Assembly: GCA_023387375.1 (NCBI GenBank)
Contig: JAEWIE010000055.1
Coordinates: forward strand, 1 to 64,000
DNA length: 64,000 nt
Origin: Bacteroidota bacterium
Lineage (GTDB): Bacteria; Bacteroidota; Bacteroidia; Flavobacteriales; Weeksellaceae
Reading direction: 5' to 3'
This document shows positions 24,868-34,737 of the stretch, in pieces. Each line of letters opens with the position of its first letter. The first letter of the stretch is position 1. Both the position numbers and the translations under genes were made by a program. A model generated the notes under the pieces. That model made no database searches. It was not told the DNA's origin and saw only the letters and a list, made by a program, of their open reading frames with translations.

Positions 24868-25705
24868 AACGACAATAATAACATTAACAATTCTCCTTTT
24901 AACAGGCGGTTATTCCATGGCTCAATTCAATACGCTGATGCCGACAAAACCACACAAAACGGAAGACTTTAAAATTATGGAAACCCCAAAAGAGGAGAAT
25001 TCCAACCAAAAAAAGGAGAAAAAATCGTGGAAAGAAATCTTCAACATCACCCCAAAATCGGAACTGAAAAACGAAACCGAAAGTTCAATGAAGATGTTAA
25101 CGAGTCAAATCGACTCTCTAAAGACGATGCTTAAAAACTACCATAATGGAAACAATCAAAGTAACGTGGACTACAAAAAGATGAAAGATTCACTATTTGA
25201 ACTGATGCAAAATTTTCAACCCGAAAAAAAGCAGGAAAAGGATTTTGAAACCACCTTTGAAGGTTTACGGAAAAATATCTCAATGCCTTTGCGCAATAGA
25301 ATTAGCGTGACTTCGCCTTACGGAACAAGGATGCATCCAATTTTCGGCACTGCAAAAATGCACAACGGAATTGACCTCAAAGCCAACTACGAAGATGTTC
25401 ACGCCGTGCTTGATGGAATCATTACCGAAGCAGGTTGGGATTCCAAAGGCGGTGGAAACTACATCAAAATCAAACATTTCAACCGATTTGAAACCTCCTA
25501 TCTCCACCTCTCCGAAATCTACTACAAAGTCGGGGAAAAAGTGAGGGCGGGCTTCATCATCGGGAAAAGTGGAAACACCGGAAACTCTACCGGACCGCAC
25601 CTGCATTTTGCGGTAAAGGAGTTTGGACAAAGCATCAATCCCTACCATTTCTTAAACGACCTAAACAAAGCAAACAATTTAATCGCAACCTATTATGCAA
25701 ACTGA
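24857..25705 (+). CDS. M23 family peptidase (LytM domain), exported
   Basis: The 282-residue product starts with a signal peptide (ITLTILLLTGGYSMAQ), followed by a coiled-coil region (SQIDSLKTMLKN). The C-terminal LytM domain has the zinc motif MHNGID (HxxxD) and the later GPHLHFAVKE (HLH), both intact. It would cut peptidoglycan crossbridges to open a path for the transfer channel. I start it at the second in-frame ATG, inside the coupling ATPase gene; the first ATG 15 bases earlier is equally possible. Confidence 0.85.
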   Translation: MKNRTTIITLTILLLTGGYSMAQFNTLMPTKPHKTEDFKIMETPKEENSNQKKEKKSWKEIFNITPKSELKNETESSMKMLTSQIDSLKTMLKNYHNGNNQSNVDYKKMKDSLFELMQNFQPEKKQEKDFETTFEGLRKNISMPLRNRISVTSPYGTRMHPIFGTAKMHNGIDLKANYEDVHAVLDGIITEAGWDSKGGGNYIKIKHFNRFETSYLHLSEIYYKVGEKVRAGFIIGKSGNTGNSTGPHLHFAVKEFGQSINPYHFLNDLNKANNLIATYYAN

Positions 25706-26405
25706 AAACCTACCTACCGAAGAACTTAAAAAGTTCGGCATCATCAACGAAGACTTGTCATTTTCAAAAAAACTGAAAGCGGACGACATCCAAAAATTTC
25801 TGCAGGGCTACACCATCGTCGCAGACAACGACAAGAACAGGGCAATCTTCCAACTCACGGAAAACAACACCCGACTGAAAGTCATCTTTCTGGAGCGGGA
25901 TAAAAGCATCTCCGAAATCCTCAAGAACAGTAAGGACAGAATTGTGTATTCCACTATTCAAGACCTTTCAAATCAAAATGAACAGAAACTTTCGCTTGAG
26001 AAAAAGGCATTTATCTACGACAAGGAAAACAACATCGTTGCCGAATTCGACCTCATAAAAAACGCCACCGAACTCACCGCAATTATTGCCGACAAAAAGG
26101 ATGTCGTGGAAATGAACCGCTACAAGAACGAACTTCAGAAACTGAAAAATTTTCTGATGGATAAAATGGACCAATATCCCGAAATCGCCAAGGAAATTTC
26201 CAACGACTTGAACATCGTTTCAAGAGAAATCAACACCGTGAACAGCATCTCACCCGATGAAAAACAGATTTTAAAAGGTGGCAATTCTGAAATTGACCTG
26301 AACGTCAATGACAGGGATACGTACGAAGACGCGAACCGAAACCGGGAAGAACACGAAGAAGAAATCGTACAGGAACAGGAGAAACGCCGTGGATTCCGCA
26401 GATAA
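25695..26405 (+). CDS. DUF4099-like protein of unknown function
   Basis: The 236-residue soluble, charged protein has an N-terminal stretch LPTEELKKFGIINEDLS similar in style to the DUF4099 segment that opens large Bacteroidota mobilization proteins. A beta-rich middle and long helices (KNELQKLKNFLMDKMDQYP) follow, and the C-terminus is very acidic and basic by turns, ending EEIVQEQEKRRGFRR. The end is 12 bases before the JAB-domain gene. Function unknown; it may work with that protein. Confidence 0.55.
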   Translation: MQTENLPTEELKKFGIINEDLSFSKKLKADDIQKFLQGYTIVADNDKNRAIFQLTENNTRLKVIFLERDKSISEILKNSKDRIVYSTIQDLSNQNEQKLSLEKKAFIYDKENNIVAEFDLIKNATELTAIIADKKDVVEMNRYKNELQKLKNFLMDKMDQYPEIAKEISNDLNIVSREINTVNSISPDEKQILKGGNSEIDLNVNDRDTYEDANRNREEHEEEIVQEQEKRRGFRR

Positions 26406-26417
26406 ATTTTTGAAAAG

Positions 26418-28790
26418 ATGGAAACAGAAACGATTAATTACCAGAGCAAATATGGACCGAACACGAATTTCCAATTTCCGACGGACGAGGATACGCAATA
26501 TCTCAAAACGTCGGCGGGCGAAGTATTACCCTACAAACTCTTCAGCGGGAGAAATGATGCTGACCCAAATTCCGCCCTCCTACGGGAAAAGGACAATCAA
26601 GGATACGCCAATGATTTTGCGCTCGTAGAGAGACAGTTTTCGGAAAATAAAAGTCTTTCATTCATGGCGGGAACCAAAGTTTCCGATGTGAACGATGTGG
26701 CTTGGCTTTTCCGTGCACTCGAAGACGAGGCGGTGGAACACACCTTTGCACTCTACAAATTCAAGGACGACAGCTACCTCGTTCAGCATCTTTCAACAGG
26801 CGGTATTACTTCCACAGTGGTGGATTTGCGTTTGTTGACGGGAAACGTCTTCAAAATGCAGCCCGAAAGCATCACGCTCGTCCACAACCATCCTAGCGGA
26901 CAACTGATTTCGAGCAAACACGACCGAATGTTGTTGCAAAGGTTGCACGAAATCTTCGACCACACGGGAATCAAGGTGGAAGACGGCATCGTCATCAATC
27001 TTCGTTCGGGGAAATATTTAGTATTCAACGGAGATTTGGGAAGCGACCAAGTGTTGGAACTTTCGGTGCAAAACCAACAGCAGCGAAAAGTCAGCACCTT
27101 TTCCTTTAACAAGCAGATTTTTGCCGCCAATTATCAGCCGTTTAAAATCAATAGTCCCGAAGATACCGCCGCCTATATTTCGAGTCAAAAGTTTGGGTTG
27201 TCGGACAAAACGGAAGCCATCATCCTGAACAATGCGAACGATATCGTGGGAAAATTCATTCTTCCGCAGCATCGACAGTTCGAGAAACTGACGGAACTGA
27301 TGACCATCCACGCCGGAACGGGAGTTATCCTTTATGGGAACAATGTGAACGAGCAGATGTATAAGGAATACCGCGAAAAACTCGAACTGATGGGGTTCAC
27401 AGCATTGGACGCGATTTTATTGGAAAGCGGAAACTACCACTCCCTTTACGAAAAGACCAAAATCAATGTCTATAACCATCTCGTGGACAAATTCAGCAAG
27501 AACCAACTGAATGCGGAACCCATTGTCGGCGTATCGGAAAACAACCCAAATAATAGTTACTCTAAAAATTTTAGAAATATGGAAGAACCACCACAAATGG
27601 ATTACGTCAAACTGTTTATTGACGATTCCGAAGGTAATACCAAGCACGAATTTGAAATCTCCTTGACGGAAGACGACAAAGTGAACTACAGCCAGATTGC
27701 CTCAAAAATCCAGCTGTATCGAAAGCCGGAAGACCATGTTTTGCTATTCGTTGGCGGAGAACTGCTTACCTACGAGGGAAATGAGGAAACAGAAAAAATC
27801 ATCGATTCCCTTAAAAGTCTTTTTCTTCCCGATGAGAAAAAACGGAGCAATTTATTCAGCCAAAGTAATTTTCATTCGAGATTTAAAGAAGAAATGGATG
27901 CCACAAGGTCAGGATTTTCGATAGACGACATCATTGGAGAGCCTTCTATAAAAGATTACGCCAAAATGAACGGAGATGACTTAACACAACACCTCAATAA
28001 AAACAAAGAATATTTTAACAATCAAACCCCAAACATTATGGAAACACAAAAAGAATTCAACCAGGTAGATTATCTAAAAAATCAGCTTAAATACCTCGGT
28101 TTCGGCGAAGATGAAAAACTTCACAAAGAATTGGAAAAAGGCATCAAGTCCAAAAACCAGCAATTCGAAATCAAAACTTCATCGGACAAGGCACTGCCCG
28201 GAAACAAGGTCGATTTTGCCTTGAAATTCAACAAGACGGAAAGCGGCGGCGTTTTCCTCAACTCCTACGACGCCAAATTAAAGAATGAGAAAGGCGAAGA
28301 CATCACCCACAATTTTTCGGTAAACAGAGAAAACACCTTTACCGCGAAAGAAGCAGTAAACCTTTTGGAGGGAAGAAGTGTGAAAATCGAGTTCCACAAC
28401 CCAAAGAGCGACCAGTCGGAAACCGCCTTCGTGCAGTTCAACTTTGAGGAGCCAAAGACGGAGAAAGGAAACTATATGTTCCAGAATTTCTACAAAAACT
28501 ACGGTGTCGATACCGACAAAATCGTGGAAAAAGCCAACCTCGTTTTCGAAAAGCCGGAATACAGGGAAAACACCATCAAATCCCTTGAAAAAGGAAATGT
28601 GGTGAAAGTGAAATTTGAAATGGACGACAAAATAATGGAAGGAAAAGCGGTGCTCAATCCGCAATACAAGAACCTGAACCTTTACGACAACGACATGAAC
28701 CGCATCAACACCAACAAACCCTTGCAGGGACTGGAAAATGAAGAAAAACAGGAAAAAGCCCATGTGAAGGAACAGAGCATCAAACGATAA
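26418..28790 (+). CDS. large JAB-domain (RadC-like) protein of the element
   Basis: A 790-residue soluble protein. Residues about 60-215 form a JAB/RadC-like metalloprotease fold with an intact JAMM motif, HNHPSGQLISSKHD (H156, H158, the S and D that follow). A second, RadC-like repeat seems to follow (DKTEAIILNNANDIVGKF). Middle residues 390-470 form a small beta-rich domain, and 540-780 contain DUF3945-like repeats (FEMDDKIMEGKAVLNPQYKN). It is large, has several domains and no export signal, like polyvalent proteins that mobile elements carry to protect or prime DNA in a new host. A role in anti-restriction or deubiquitinase-like cleavage is inference. Confidence 0.7.
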   Translation: METETINYQSKYGPNTNFQFPTDEDTQYLKTSAGEVLPYKLFSGRNDADPNSALLREKDNQGYANDFALVERQFSENKSLSFMAGTKVSDVNDVAWLFRALEDEAVEHTFALYKFKDDSYLVQHLSTGGITSTVVDLRLLTGNVFKMQPESITLVHNHPSGQLISSKHDRMLLQRLHEIFDHTGIKVEDGIVINLRSGKYLVFNGDLGSDQVLELSVQNQQQRKVSTFSFNKQIFAANYQPFKINSPEDTAAYISSQKFGLSDKTEAIILNNANDIVGKFILPQHRQFEKLTELMTIHAGTGVILYGNNVNEQMYKEYREKLELMGFTALDAILLESGNYHSLYEKTKINVYNHLVDKFSKNQLNAEPIVGVSENNPNNSYSKNFRNMEEPPQMDYVKLFIDDSEGNTKHEFEISLTEDDKVNYSQIASKIQLYRKPEDHVLLFVGGELLTYEGNEETEKIIDSLKSLFLPDEKKRSNLFSQSNFHSRFKEEMDATRSGFSIDDIIGEPSIKDYAKMNGDDLTQHLNKNKEYFNNQTPNIMETQKEFNQVDYLKNQLKYLGFGEDEKLHKELEKGIKSKNQQFEIKTSSDKALPGNKVDFALKFNKTESGGVFLNSYDAKLKNEKGEDITHNFSVNRENTFTAKEAVNLLEGRSVKIEFHNPKSDQSETAFVQFNFEEPKTEKGNYMFQNFYKNYGVDTDKIVEKANLVFEKPEYRENTIKSLEKGNVVKVKFEMDDKIMEGKAVLNPQYKNLNLYDNDMNRINTNKPLQGLENEEKQEKAHVKEQSIKR

Positions 28791-28817
28791 TAAATAATAC
28801 CTGACTATTATCCGAAG

Positions 28818-28852
28818 GCGGTAAGTCAAATTTTGATTTGCCGCTTTTTTTT
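28818..28852 (+). terminator. intrinsic terminator after the transfer operon
   Basis: GCGGTAAGTCAAA pairs with TTTGATTTGCCGC (two mismatches) with an ATT loop, followed by a run of eight T. It ends the long transcript from the tra genes. Confidence 0.75.
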
Positions 28853-28865
28853 AAATGTAATCATT

Positions 28866-29546
28866 ATGAAAATCAAATCCATATTTTTAGTCCTAGTTTC
28901 CATACTTTTTTTAAGTTCATGCCACAAGGAAATCAAATCCGAAAAAGGCGGAATAGACCTTATTTCTAATGTCTATTTTGATGCCTCCAGAGGATTGGAC
29001 AAGATGCAGAGTTTCCACATCTCGAAAATGAGTTATTCGGAAAACCAAATTATCGAACTGGTTCCAGACCACACCTTTCCCGAAATGAATCAAAATGCCT
29101 ATCTCGTGAGAGATTCTTTGTGCTATCCATTGGATGCTGAAAACGGCAACATCATTCTTTCCGATATTCTTGAAAAACAAAAACCGTCACCAGTTTGGAA
29201 CAAGAAGGACGGCGCCATTTTCTCAAAAGAAATGATTCCCAACTATAAGAACAGGCGGAAACTCTCCGACACGGTGTTATTCAAGAAAAAATACAGACGC
29301 TTCGAAGTCAATTCTCCGTGGAACTATACCCGTTTCTACATCTATCCAACCGACACGATTCTGCCTTATTCCCTCTACAGACACGCCGAAAAGGACTACG
29401 GCGGAAGATTGGAGCGCATCGACTCCTACAACAAGAAGACCGACATCTTTGTAAGCCTGCAACTTCTTCCAAGAAAAAACTGGGACGACACGGCGAAAGA
29501 CATTTTTGAGTTCAACCACTTCGTAAAAAACAGAAAAAGTGAGTGA
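28866..29546 (+). CDS. lipoprotein of unknown function
   Basis: A 226-residue protein starting IKSIFLVLVSILFLSSCHKE, a lipoprotein signal peptide with cysteine acceptor. The rest contains YLVRDSLCYPLDAENGN and DTILPYSLYRHAEKDYGG; aromatic and acidic residues dominate. The start is the ATG after the terminator, since the upstream ATG would only add a non-signal extension. The gene overlaps the following giant gene by eight bases. Lipoproteins beside transfer genes often act in exclusion of a second element; nothing here proves that. Confidence 0.6.
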   Translation: MKIKSIFLVLVSILFLSSCHKEIKSEKGGIDLISNVYFDASRGLDKMQSFHISKMSYSENQIIELVPDHTFPEMNQNAYLVRDSLCYPLDAENGNIILSDILEKQKPSPVWNKKDGAIFSKEMIPNYKNRRKLSDTVLFKKKYRRFEVNSPWNYTRFYIYPTDTILPYSLYRHAEKDYGGRLERIDSYNKKTDIFVSLQLLPRKNWDDTAKDIFEFNHFVKNRKSE

Positions 29547-32500
29547 GACATCCTATTTAAACCATCCTAGTTCAGAAATTTCCGTTATCGAGGGAACTAA
29601 AAACGAACTGATTGTCTTTCACAGCAATAACGACAAAGATTCCTTTTTGGAACTTTTAAAACTGAACAATCAGAACAATGGCAGAACCCTTGTAACGGTC
29701 AATTCAGGAGAAAATATCGAAAAGTTTGTCGATAGGTTCAAAAACTACGACGGAAAGATATTTCTGTGTCTAACCGGTGATGATGACGGAAATAGGTCTA
29801 CACAAAAAATCCTCAATGAATTTCAAAATAAAAATATCAAGGACATCCGCCTGCTGTATGGAATTTCTAAAAATGGGAACCAAAACCTGGAAGAATATTT
29901 AAAAAATAAACTCCAAGTTCAAGAGAAAAATACTACTTTAGTTGAACAAAAAACGATAAGAAATGAAGACGATGGAACTCAATCCGAAGGAATTTCCGAC
30001 ACTCAGCACTTGGGAGCCGAACTTTCTCAACGAAATTCTGGAGAATCTAACCAAAGAAGCAAACCCAAGCAAAACGGAAATCACTTTGGAGGACAAGCTG
30101 TGGACGGCAACCATGCTGGAAATGGACTTGAAGACACAATCTGGAAGCATCTGGTCGGAAAACCAGAGCGAGGACCCGTTGACGGAACACAACCGCAAAA
30201 TGCTGCAAAAAATGAGGGAGCAGAACATTCCTTGGGCGGAATCGTATCCGGGAGAAATGTATCCAATAGAATAGCAGAAATAGTAAAAACATCTACTCAA
30301 AACAATGAGGTATTAGGGGTTCTTATTTCAAAATATAAAGGTCAAAAACTGACCAATGAACAAGTTGCGGAAGTTGTTTCCGCCGCTTGTTTTGTTTCCA
30401 GCGATAAGCAAGTTAAACTCAAGGAAAGTCTTAACATTACCGAGGATTTAAAAGAGATCTGTCATCAATTCAAAAGTGGCGGAACAGCTAAAGAAGGCAG
30501 GGGAATTTTGGATGAATACTACACCGATTCAAGGATTGTAGATGCCGTCAGAAATTTAATCAAAGACCAGTTTAAGAACAGGCAGGAAATTTCGGTATTG
30601 GAACCCAGCGTTGGAACGGGAAATTTTCTGTATGCAGTGAAAGAATTGGGAATCAAGTCCAATATCACTGCCTTTGAAATCAACGAAACCACCGCAAAGA
30701 TTGCGAAAATCCTTCATCCCGAAGCCCACATCCATCTCCGCTCCTTTGAAACCGAGTTTATCGACGAGAAAGGCAACAAGAAGGAATTTGCCGAAAAATA
30801 CGATTTGGTTATCGGTAATCCACCCTACGGCGACCATCGCGGATTATACAAAGGTTTGGGAGAAGAACCCAAAATCTCCAAATACGAGGACTATTTTGTC
30901 AAAAGGTCTTTAGATTCTCTTAAACCCAATGGAGTTGTGGCAATGGTGCTTCCTTCGGGTTGGTTGAACCGACAAGCCCAACTAAAAAATGCAGATATTT
31001 TGGAAGGTTTTCGTCTGCCGAATGGTGCTTTTGCCGGAACTCAGGTAGGAACGGACATTATTATTCTGCAAAAAAATTCCCAGAAAATCTCTACAGATAT
31101 TTCCAATTATTTTGAAAAACATCCCGACAGGATTTTAGGGGAAACCCGAGAGAAAACCAACCGTTTTGGGAGGTTGGAAAACTATGTCTATGGAAATTTA
31201 GAGGACGCCTTATCTAGGATTGAGCAACTCAAAAATAAAAAGCAGACCGAAAGAATTGGAAACCTCTTTGAAGATTTGTTTTTGGAGGTTGATCAACCTA
31301 AAGGAGAATCAAAAAGCAAAACTTTAGAAAAAACCATTCCCGCTAAAACAGAAGAAATTGACCTTTCAGAAACGAAAGATAAAATTGAGCAAGTTCTTTC
31401 CAGACTTAATGAAGTAAAATTCAAATCTCCCGCGATTGAAAAGGAAATTGAAAAGTATTCCAAACTCCAATCCCAAATTTTTGATAATCCGAAAGATTTT
31501 TCGAAAGACCAAATTAATGAAATTCATCGAAAAGCGGATAAAATCATCCAATCACACAGCGAGAAAAATGCGGAATACCGAATTCAGACCAAACCGGAAA
31601 TCAAGAAAGGGATATTAAAATATCAATTTTTGAAAGCCGATGAAGTGGTGAATGCCTCGCTTCAGAACAGCACCGATATTACCAAAGAACAGATTGAGGC
31701 ATTTCGGGACACTTCCTACGATGGAACATTAAACAATCACGGAAAGCATTACCAGTTTGCCAACTATATTGACGGAAATTGGGTTCACGATTTCTATTAC
31801 GGCGAAGGAAATATCTATAAAAAATTAGAGCAACTTAAAATAGACTTTAAAGATAAGTTTTCGGTTGGCGGAACCGAAAATCAGTATGAGAAGCAGAAAT
31901 CTTTATTGGAAAGCGTCCTTCCAAAACCAAAAACTTTAGATGAAATCTCCATCAGTCCCAACCACGAATTTGTCCACCAGTTTGATTTTGGAACCGTTGA
32001 AAAAGAACGCTGGAATCAAAACACGAGACAGACGGAAACCGCAACCGTTCCCTATAACCTTGCTGAAAAATTCAAGGATTTTGTCGGAACACTTTCGAGT
32101 GAGGCATTTGCAGGTTCCTCATCTTGGGAGGTCAGAAGTTTTGTAGACAACGAAAACGTTACGGGAAGCGACAAGGAACGGAATGCCTTGGTTCGTGAAA
32201 GACGAAAAGCCGCAGCCAATGATTTGTTTCAAAAATTTTTGAGGGAAGAGTTGTCGGACGATTTAAGGGAGCGTTTCGTAAAAGATTTTAACCGAAACTA
32301 CAACAACCTCTCTGTTCCCGACTATTCAAAATTTCCATTGTTTTCAAAAATCCATTTGAATTTTAAAGGAAGAGAACTGCGCTTAACCGAAGTGCAAAAA
32401 GCAGGAATCGGACGACAGACAACCAAAGGTGTTGGATTACTCGCACACGAGGTTGGATTTGGAAAAACATTGTCGGGAATTCTCTCCATGCACGAAGCGA

Positions 32501-34668
32501 TGGAGAGAGGTAACGCAAAAAGACCGCTGATTGTCGTTCCCAATGACAGCATTCTGAAACAGTGGGTGGAAACCATTTTTGAAACCATTCCCGAAGCCAA
32601 AGTGAATGTCTTGGGAAATCTCGGAAAAGACTTCGACCTCTCAAAATTCGACAACAAGGATGGGGAAATCACCATCGTCACTTACGAGGGTTTTAACAAT
32701 ATCGGTTTTTCTGAAAATATTACCCAAAATCTGGCTTCCAAGTTCTCCTATATTTCAGAAAATGAATTAAGAAGTGTAAACACCATCAGCGAAAGGGATT
32801 TTCAGAAAGAACTGGAAAAAGAAAAAGAACTGGTGGGTAAAATGAAGCGTGGCAAGATTTACGATTGGGAAGACTTTGGTTTTGACCATCTGACTTATGA
32901 CGAAGTCCACAACGCGAACCATATCGTAGGAAAAGTAAGAATAGAAGACCGCCGATTTGCTTCAGACTTTAGAAATCAAAACCAGCAGACTTCAAAGTTG
33001 GGTATCAATACTTGGATGGCTGCGCAATACATCCAAGAAAAGAACGACGGTAGAAATGTTACCTTGCTTTCTGCAACGCCATTTACCAATAAACCACTGG
33101 AATATTATTCTATTCTCTCCTTGATTGCGAACAAGAGATTAGAAGAATCGGGCTACTTCAATGTGAATACCTTCTTTGAAACCTTTATGGAGGCAGACAA
33201 CGACATGGAGATTGACGCAAAAGGTGATGTGAAATTCAAGGCGAATGTTCGACGTTTTAAAAACAATTCGCTGTTTCAGCAACTTTTATCTGAATTTATT
33301 GATATCAAAGGCGAAGAAGACAATCCAGAATTGGTGCGGCCCAACCGAATCAACAAGGAATATAAGATTGAGCAGAACTATTTAACGAGTGAGCAATACG
33401 AAATGCTCAATGAAAACTTTACCGAAACCCAAAAAGGGGCAATTCTTACGCATATCCTTAATGCCCGTTTGATTGCGATTTCACCATATCTTTCTCCCTA
33501 TTATGAAGGAGAAGAACCGTCTTTAGAAGAGTTTATAGAGGATTCTCCGAAACTAAAACAAACGATGGATTTGATTCGGCAGAACAAAAACGACATTCCG
33601 GATTCGGGACAGATTATCTACTCTGAATTAGCTGTTTCGGAATTTCTGAAACTAAGGGAATATTTGGTACGGGAGGTCGGCTACAAACCGGAAGAAGTCG
33701 GAGTCATCACCGGAGCAACCAGCAAACCAAACCGTTTAAAGATTCAGGACGATTTCAATTCCGGAAAAATAAAGGTGGTCATCGGAAGCGAGGCGATTCA
33801 GGAAGGAATGAACCTTCAGGAAAATACGACGGATATTTACATGCTTTCTCTTCCGTACAACTTTACCTCTCTACGGCAAGTGGAAGGTCGTGCTTGGCGA
33901 CAAGGAAATAGGAACGAAAATGTAAGAATCAACTTTATGTTGACCAATGACAGCATTGATGTCTTTATGCTTCAAAAATTGCAATCCAAACAGGCAAGAT
34001 ACTTGGAGGCAATGAAGAAGGGAGCCGATGTTTTGGATATTTCTGACATCAGCACGCAGGAACTGAAAACCGCCATTATCACGAATCCCGAAACCAGAGC
34101 GAATATAGAAATTGAACTGATGAAAAAGCAAATTGAAACCGAAAAAAATAAATTTTTGGCTGATTCTGCTTTTGTGCTTCGAAAATATGACAGTTTTATT
34201 AAAATTCAGGAAGAAGTAACTAAAGCGCAACATAACTACAACCGAATCTTAGGCTATTCCAAGGAAGAGGGCGACAATGCCGAATACTGGAAAAACCAGC
34301 TTCCATTTTATCAAAAAACGATTGATTTGACAAAGGAGAAAGTCCAAGAGGAAATTGATATTCTTTCTCAAAAAGGCGTGAATGTGACGGAGATTGAACA
34401 GCAGACAAAAATTACTGAAGATAAGATTGCTGAATTGGATAAAAGGTTGGAGGATTTGCCTAATGTTCGGGAGGGATTGGTTGAGAAGTATAGGGAGGAG
34501 AAGGAAATGCAGTTGAAAATTAATGAGACTGGAAATTATTTAGGGGAGCGAGCAATTGAAAATGTGCTCTTATTTAATAAAAATAATTCCGAACGGATTA
34601 ATATAGCTATAGAAAGACTGGATGTGCAAAAAGAAGCTGAAAAAGAATATTACAAAATAGGGCGATAA
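29539..34668 (+). CDS. giant Toprim / N6-adenine methylase / SNF2-type helicase protein
   Basis: A 1709-residue polyvalent protein with no export signal. Residues about 1-130 are Toprim-like (FLCLTGDDDGNRST). The methylase has motif I EPSVGTGNF near 355 and the catalytic NPPY near 427 (VIGNPPYGDHRG). The helicase has motif I AHEVGFGKTL near 969, motif II DEVH near 1121, motif III LLSATPFT near 1177, and motif VI QVEGRAWRQGNRN near 1447. The C-terminus (1500-1709) is coiled-coil. It resembles Bacteroidota mobile proteins that combine DNA modification and remodelling, which may protect the incoming strand from restriction. It is the last gene of the element. Confidence 0.85.
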   Translation: MSETSYLNHPSSEISVIEGTKNELIVFHSNNDKDSFLELLKLNNQNNGRTLVTVNSGENIEKFVDRFKNYDGKIFLCLTGDDDGNRSTQKILNEFQNKNIKDIRLLYGISKNGNQNLEEYLKNKLQVQEKNTTLVEQKTIRNEDDGTQSEGISDTQHLGAELSQRNSGESNQRSKPKQNGNHFGGQAVDGNHAGNGLEDTIWKHLVGKPERGPVDGTQPQNAAKNEGAEHSLGGIVSGRNVSNRIAEIVKTSTQNNEVLGVLISKYKGQKLTNEQVAEVVSAACFVSSDKQVKLKESLNITEDLKEICHQFKSGGTAKEGRGILDEYYTDSRIVDAVRNLIKDQFKNRQEISVLEPSVGTGNFLYAVKELGIKSNITAFEINETTAKIAKILHPEAHIHLRSFETEFIDEKGNKKEFAEKYDLVIGNPPYGDHRGLYKGLGEEPKISKYEDYFVKRSLDSLKPNGVVAMVLPSGWLNRQAQLKNADILEGFRLPNGAFAGTQVGTDIIILQKNSQKISTDISNYFEKHPDRILGETREKTNRFGRLENYVYGNLEDALSRIEQLKNKKQTERIGNLFEDLFLEVDQPKGESKSKTLEKTIPAKTEEIDLSETKDKIEQVLSRLNEVKFKSPAIEKEIEKYSKLQSQIFDNPKDFSKDQINEIHRKADKIIQSHSEKNAEYRIQTKPEIKKGILKYQFLKADEVVNASLQNSTDITKEQIEAFRDTSYDGTLNNHGKHYQFANYIDGNWVHDFYYGEGNIYKKLEQLKIDFKDKFSVGGTENQYEKQKSLLESVLPKPKTLDEISISPNHEFVHQFDFGTVEKERWNQNTRQTETATVPYNLAEKFKDFVGTLSSEAFAGSSSWEVRSFVDNENVTGSDKERNALVRERRKAAANDLFQKFLREELSDDLRERFVKDFNRNYNNLSVPDYSKFPLFSKIHLNFKGRELRLTEVQKAGIGRQTTKGVGLLAHEVGFGKTLSGILSMHEAMERGNAKRPLIVVPNDSILKQWVETIFETIPEAKVNVLGNLGKDFDLSKFDNKDGEITIVTYEGFNNIGFSENITQNLASKFSYISENELRSVNTISERDFQKELEKEKELVGKMKRGKIYDWEDFGFDHLTYDEVHNANHIVGKVRIEDRRFASDFRNQNQQTSKLGINTWMAAQYIQEKNDGRNVTLLSATPFTNKPLEYYSILSLIANKRLEESGYFNVNTFFETFMEADNDMEIDAKGDVKFKANVRRFKNNSLFQQLLSEFIDIKGEEDNPELVRPNRINKEYKIEQNYLTSEQYEMLNENFTETQKGAILTHILNARLIAISPYLSPYYEGEEPSLEEFIEDSPKLKQTMDLIRQNKNDIPDSGQIIYSELAVSEFLKLREYLVREVGYKPEEVGVITGATSKPNRLKIQDDFNSGKIKVVIGSEAIQEGMNLQENTTDIYMLSLPYNFTSLRQVEGRAWRQGNRNENVRINFMLTNDSIDVFMLQKLQSKQARYLEAMKKGADVLDISDISTQELKTAIITNPETRANIEIELMKKQIETEKNKFLADSAFVLRKYDSFIKIQEEVTKAQHNYNRILGYSKEEGDNAEYWKNQLPFYQKTIDLTKEKVQEEIDILSQKGVNVTEIEQQTKITEDKIAELDKRLEDLPNVREGLVEKYREEKEMQLKINETGNYLGERAIENVLLFNKNNSERINIAIERLDVQKEAEKEYYKIGR

Positions 34669-34695
34669 AAAACAGGGACTCAAAGTCCCTGTTTT
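34669..34695. terminator. perfect hairpin at the end of the element
   Basis: AAAACAGGGACT-CAA-AGTCCCTGTTTT, a 12-base-pair perfect stem directly after the stop codon of the giant gene. AGTCCCTGTT is repeated just downstream at 34696-34705, so a second pairing is possible. It can stop transcription from both sides. Confidence 0.8.
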
Positions 34696-34737
34696 AGTCC
34701 CTGTTATACGTAAATCACTGATTTACAGAATTGTTTG
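34696..34737. other. candidate junction region (attR) with small hairpin
   Basis: The 40 bases between the hairpin and the tRNA 3' end hold the palindrome GTAAATCA-C-TGATTTAC (34710-34726). An element integrated at the 3' end of tRNA-Met would have its right attachment site here. The matching repeat of the tRNA 3' end was not found elsewhere in the window, so the other end is probably left of it. Confidence 0.35.

Noticed and set aside
29963..30274. 103-residue frame inside the giant gene
   Set aside because: It lies in another frame of a continuous reading frame of 1709 codons; shadow only.
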